In this document: piece by piece, positions 61,569 to 64,000 of the stretch
How positions within the stretch are numbered: position 1 is the stretch's first letter
Layout: each line of letters opens with the position of its first letter
The notes under the pieces: model-generated
Told to the model about the DNA's origin: nothing
The model's database searches: none
Seen by the model: the letters and a program-made list of their open reading frames with translations, nothing else
Translations under genes and position numbers: made by a program
Assembly: GCA_013289955.1 (NCBI GenBank)
Contig: JABCYZ010000010.1
Coordinates: 62,001-126,000 of the forward strand
Origin: Acidobacteriota bacterium
GTDB lineage: Bacteria; Acidobacteriota; Terriglobia; Acidiferrales; UBA7541
Reading direction: 5' to 3'
Length of the DNA stretch: 64,000 nucleotides

Positions 61569-62612
61569 TCAGGGAGAGGAGTTCAGGAGCCTTCTCGCAG
61601 CCGCATCACGCAGTTTCCGGGCTAGTCCGCTCGCAGGACTATTAGGCTGCAATTTCAGATAGTTATCGAGTGCCTGGACTTCCGCGCGATCGTCGCCCTT
61701 TTTTTCGGCCACATCCGCTAATGCGAGATAGGCGCCGGGGTGGTTTTGATTGCGGAGCAGCGCCTCATGAGCGCTTTTTTCCGCCTCATCGAGTCGGTTG
61801 AGCTGTGTCAACGCTTCGCTAAGGATCACAAAGCCTTCGGCCGAAACGTCATCAAATTCCAATCCCCTCCGGATGATTCTCTCTGCCTCCCTCGCCTTTC
61901 CTTCCAGACAAAGCACGTAGCCATATCCAAAATCCGCCAGGGCGTACTGTCCTCCACTGAGATCGATAGCCGCCTGAAAAGCCATCATCGCCTCATCGTA
62001 GCGGCCGAGACTCATGTCCACGGCCCCCATGTTGTAGTAGGCCTCGAAATACTTGGGGAACATTTCTACGGCCTTCTGGAAATGGCCAAGGCCACCGGCC
62101 GGATCCTTCTTTGCCGCCCGATCCAGCCCCTTTTCAAATTCGGTGCGCGCTTTTTCAGGGATTTTCAATTCCCTCACCGAAACCGTGAAATTCCCCCGCG
62201 GAATGGACCCCGATTTCGACTTGAGGTACACCACAAGGTTGGTCGAGGGGCCATTGAGGTTGGTACTGGTTTCCGCGGCTTCATACCCCTCCTCGTCCAC
62301 CACAATGTCGTACGTGCCGCGCGGAAGATTCCGCACCTTGAAGTGGCCTTCCAGGTCCGTCAAAACGCTGCGAAATATGCCCGCGGCCCGCGATTTCAGG
62401 CTGACCGAAACCTGGGTCGCCGGCCGTTTGTCCACCTCCCGGAGCACGGTCCCGGAGATTTCTCCCTCGGTGGTCTCAAAGCTGGACACTTGCGCGCTAG
62501 CGCCCGGGGTCCAGACCATGGGCAGGAGGTTCAGGAAAAAGCTCAGCACAAGGAGCGGCAGGAGCCTTGTGCGCTGGCAGAACGTCTCGACGGTCGACAC
62601 TTCGAGCTGCAT
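61569..62612 (-). CDS. Secreted TPR protein with carboxypeptidase-regulatory domain
   Basis: 347 residues. AGGTTGAG before the ATG. After a hydrophobic leader (LLPLLVLSFFLNLLPMVWTPGASA) comes a carboxypeptidase-regulatory-like beta sandwich (about 50-130; GEISGTVLREVDKRPATQVSVSL, GHFKVRNLPRGTYDIVVDEEGYEAA), then TPR repeats (about 160-340; AVEMFPKYFEAYYNMGAVDMSLGRYDEAMMAFQAAIDL). The combination is common in Acidobacteria as an exported scaffold or peptidoglycan/envelope protein. No enzymatic motif. Confidence 0.85.
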   Translation of the reverse strand: MQLEVSTVETFCQRTRLLPLLVLSFFLNLLPMVWTPGASAQVSSFETTEGEISGTVLREVDKRPATQVSVSLKSRAAGIFRSVLTDLEGHFKVRNLPRGTYDIVVDEEGYEAAETSTNLNGPSTNLVVYLKSKSGSIPRGNFTVSVRELKIPEKARTEFEKGLDRAAKKDPAGGLGHFQKAVEMFPKYFEAYYNMGAVDMSLGRYDEAMMAFQAAIDLSGGQYALADFGYGYVLCLEGKAREAERIIRRGLEFDDVSAEGFVILSEALTQLNRLDEAEKSAHEALLRNQNHPGAYLALADVAEKKGDDRAEVQALDNYLKLQPNSPASGLARKLRDAAARRLLNSSP

Positions 62613-62973
62613 CTCAACCTACGGAGCACCTCTGAGGGGGGCCTCGGGAGATTTGGCGGTTGCGGGAGTTAATCCGTGCGGTCGCGAAAAGCTACTTCCA
62701 TCACCCAGTCCCAGGCTGCGTTCGTGGTTTCGCCAGCGCCGCCGGTGCACCTTAACGCCTCGATGTCAACCGTCGTGTGCTGAACAAATTGTCAGCCGAG
62801 GGAAAACTGTCTGTCTGTCACGTTTTGCACAGAGCCCGCCTGGGACAGCAGCGGCGCCGACTGCTTGGCCCGCGAGAACGGCATTCTAACCGGAAACTTT
62901 TTGCTTCCCCTTGGTGTCAAAAGAACTGCTCTGGGATTCGCTGGAAGTCTATCTGCTCGCAGGAAGGCGCCCG
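62613..62973. other. Divergent intergenic region
   Basis: No gene. The ABC frame is open up to 62911 but a start at 62974 with AGGAAGG upstream fits the family better. Promoters of both neighbours must lie here. Confidence 0.35.
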
Positions 62974-63741
62974 ATGCTCGAAGCGCAAGGGCTGACGAAG
63001 TATTACGGCTCGGTGCTGGCCGTACAGAGCATCGACTTCTGTCTTGAAGCTGGCCAAGTCCTCGGCTATCTGGGCCCAAACGGCTCCGGCAAAAGCACTA
63101 CCGTCAAAATGCTCATCGGCCTTCTGGAACCTACACATGGCCAAGTCCTCTTCCACGGTAAAAACATCCAGCAGGATCTTGTCGGCTATCGCAAGCACCT
63201 GGGCTATGTCCCCGAAGAAGCCAATCTCTATCCGTACTTGACAGGCTTCGAATATCTTGAACTGGTTGGCACTCTCCGGGGCATGCCGCCGCAGCGCATG
63301 AAAGCAAAAATTGATTCCTGCCTCGAACTCTTTTCACTTTTTCCGCATCGCCACGTTTCGCTGGGTTCCTACTCGAAGGGCATGCGCCAGCGCATACTGC
63401 TCATTTCCGCCCTGATGGACAATCCTGATGTACTGATTCTCGACGAGCCTCTCTCCGGACTCGATGTGACCTCCGCGCTCATTTTCAAAAACCTCATTCA
63501 ATCGCTCAGCGCCAAAGGCAAGACGATTTTCTATTGCTCGCATGTCCTCGAAGTCGTGGAGAAAGTCTGTTCGCGGCTGCTCATACTCAGAAAAGGCCAG
63601 GTTATTGCCAGCGGTTCCACCGAAGAGGTGCGCCAGCGCATCGGCCAAACTTCGCTCGAAAATATTTTCCTTCATCTGGTGGAAGATCGAGACATCGCTC
63701 AAATTGCGAACAACATTGTCGATCTGGTGGTTTCGCCTTGA
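62974..63741 (+). CDS. ABC transporter ATP-binding protein (exporter type)
   Basis: 255 residues from the ATG at 62974. Walker A GPNGSGKST (near residue 38), Q-loop-like region LGYVPEEANLYPYLTGFEYLEL, signature LGSYSKGMRQRI (degenerate but standard for this group), Walker B PDVLILDEPLSGLD and H-loop YCSHVLEVVEKVC. It resembles the ATPases of ABC-2 type exporters for drugs, lipids or polysaccharides. The next gene overlaps its stop (TTGA), so ATPase and membrane partner form one operon that continues past the window. Confidence 0.9.
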   Translation: MLEAQGLTKYYGSVLAVQSIDFCLEAGQVLGYLGPNGSGKSTTVKMLIGLLEPTHGQVLFHGKNIQQDLVGYRKHLGYVPEEANLYPYLTGFEYLELVGTLRGMPPQRMKAKIDSCLELFSLFPHRHVSLGSYSKGMRQRILLISALMDNPDVLILDEPLSGLDVTSALIFKNLIQSLSAKGKTIFYCSHVLEVVEKVCSRLLILRKGQVIASGSTEEVRQRIGQTSLENIFLHLVEDRDIAQIANNIVDLVVSP

Positions 63742-64000
63742 TCGCCGGCGTAAGGCAATTCTTCCATGCACGCTGGGAGCCCTACTCCCGCCGCCCATTC
63801 CCCACTCTTCTCCGCGTATTCATCGGCCGCGTTTTCCACGGCGGCGGAGATTCCGGCGCGTCGGAGATGGATGTCGGGCTGGGAGTCATCCTGATTCTGC
63901 TTGCGACGCCCGGAATGCTGATCTCCCTGCTGCTCTTCGAGAAATACGGCACGCTGATCCGCTGGATGCGTGGCGACGGTATGTTCGATCCGTTCACCGC
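63738..64000 (+). CDS. Probable ABC-exporter membrane protein, 5' part only
   Basis: 87 codons from a TTG overlapping the ATPase stop, running off the right edge. The start IAGVRQFFHARWEPYSRRPFPTLLRVFIGRVFHGG is hydrophilic and basic, then one membrane segment appears (GLGVILILLATPGMLISLLLF). Too little is present to name a family, but operon position makes it the permease partner of the ATPase. Confidence 0.65.
   Translation, partial: MIAGVRQFFHARWEPYSRRPFPTLLRVFIGRVFHGGGDSGASEMDVGLGVILILLATPGMLISLLLFEKYGTLIRWMRGDGMFDPFT

Overview
The window looks like a chromosomal segment of an acidobacterium (Acidobacteriota). The main signs are two PadR regulator plus MacB/FtsX-like permease pairs of the acidobacterial ADOP type (left edge and 56.6-59.7 kb), an Oar-like TonB-dependent receptor with a carboxypeptidase-regulatory N-terminus, secreted TPR/carboxypeptidase-regulatory proteins, and fairly GC-rich sequence with frequent GTG and TTG starts. 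The taxonomic call is an inference from gene content; there is no rRNA gene in the window.

Layout. 1-2.9 kb: PadR/ADOP pair, cut by the left edge. 3.2-19.4 kb: a long run of sugar and sugar-acid metabolism. It holds glucokinase, KDPG aldolase, a KDG-kinase-like PfkB protein, a hexuronate-type MFS carrier, a PmoA/DUF6807-like secreted protein, a Gfo/Idh/MocA oxidoreductase, a secreted esterase, a cupin, a tartrate/D-malate dehydrogenase-like enzyme, a second MFS carrier, an IlvD/EDD sugar-acid dehydratase, a D-2-hydroxyacid dehydrogenase and a secreted PQQ-type sugar dehydrogenase with a cytochrome c domain. Together they could import, oxidise and dehydrate sugar acids to 2-keto-3-deoxy acids, phosphorylate these and cleave them to pyruvate and glyceraldehyde-3-phosphate. 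19.4-30.0 kb: an accessory stretch with small unknown genes, a long REP-like hairpin, tandem 19-bp repeats, a large BNR-repeat protein, small secreted proteins, a solo HipA-type kinase (HipH/YjjJ-like) and a decayed tyrosine-recombinase gene that ends 22 bp from the 3' end of tRNA-Cys. This arrangement is what an old tRNA-targeted island looks like.

30-47 kb returns to conserved genes: galT, a class III aminotransferase, cysS, an Oar-like receptor split by a one-base frameshift, an S9 peptidase, a sugar-binding protein without a signal peptide, smc with an unusual insertion in its head, purC and a Fis-type regulator. 47-56.5 kb holds a secreted TPR-like protein, an SDR, a MarR-YceI-nitroreductase cluster with a very clear operator inside its promoter, a DedA-rhodanese fusion, dCTP deaminase, an HU-type protein, a divergent RtcB and a site-2-protease-like membrane peptidase. 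56.6-64 kb has the second PadR/ADOP pair, an amino-acid permease, a TPR protein and the start of an ABC exporter operon cut by the right edge.

No CRISPR array, rRNA, complete insertion sequence or recognisable defence operon was seen. The features most worth following are the tRNA-Cys island with its repeats and HipH, the near-leaderless MarR promoter, the sugar-acid cluster with its two candidate operators, and the SMC insertion.
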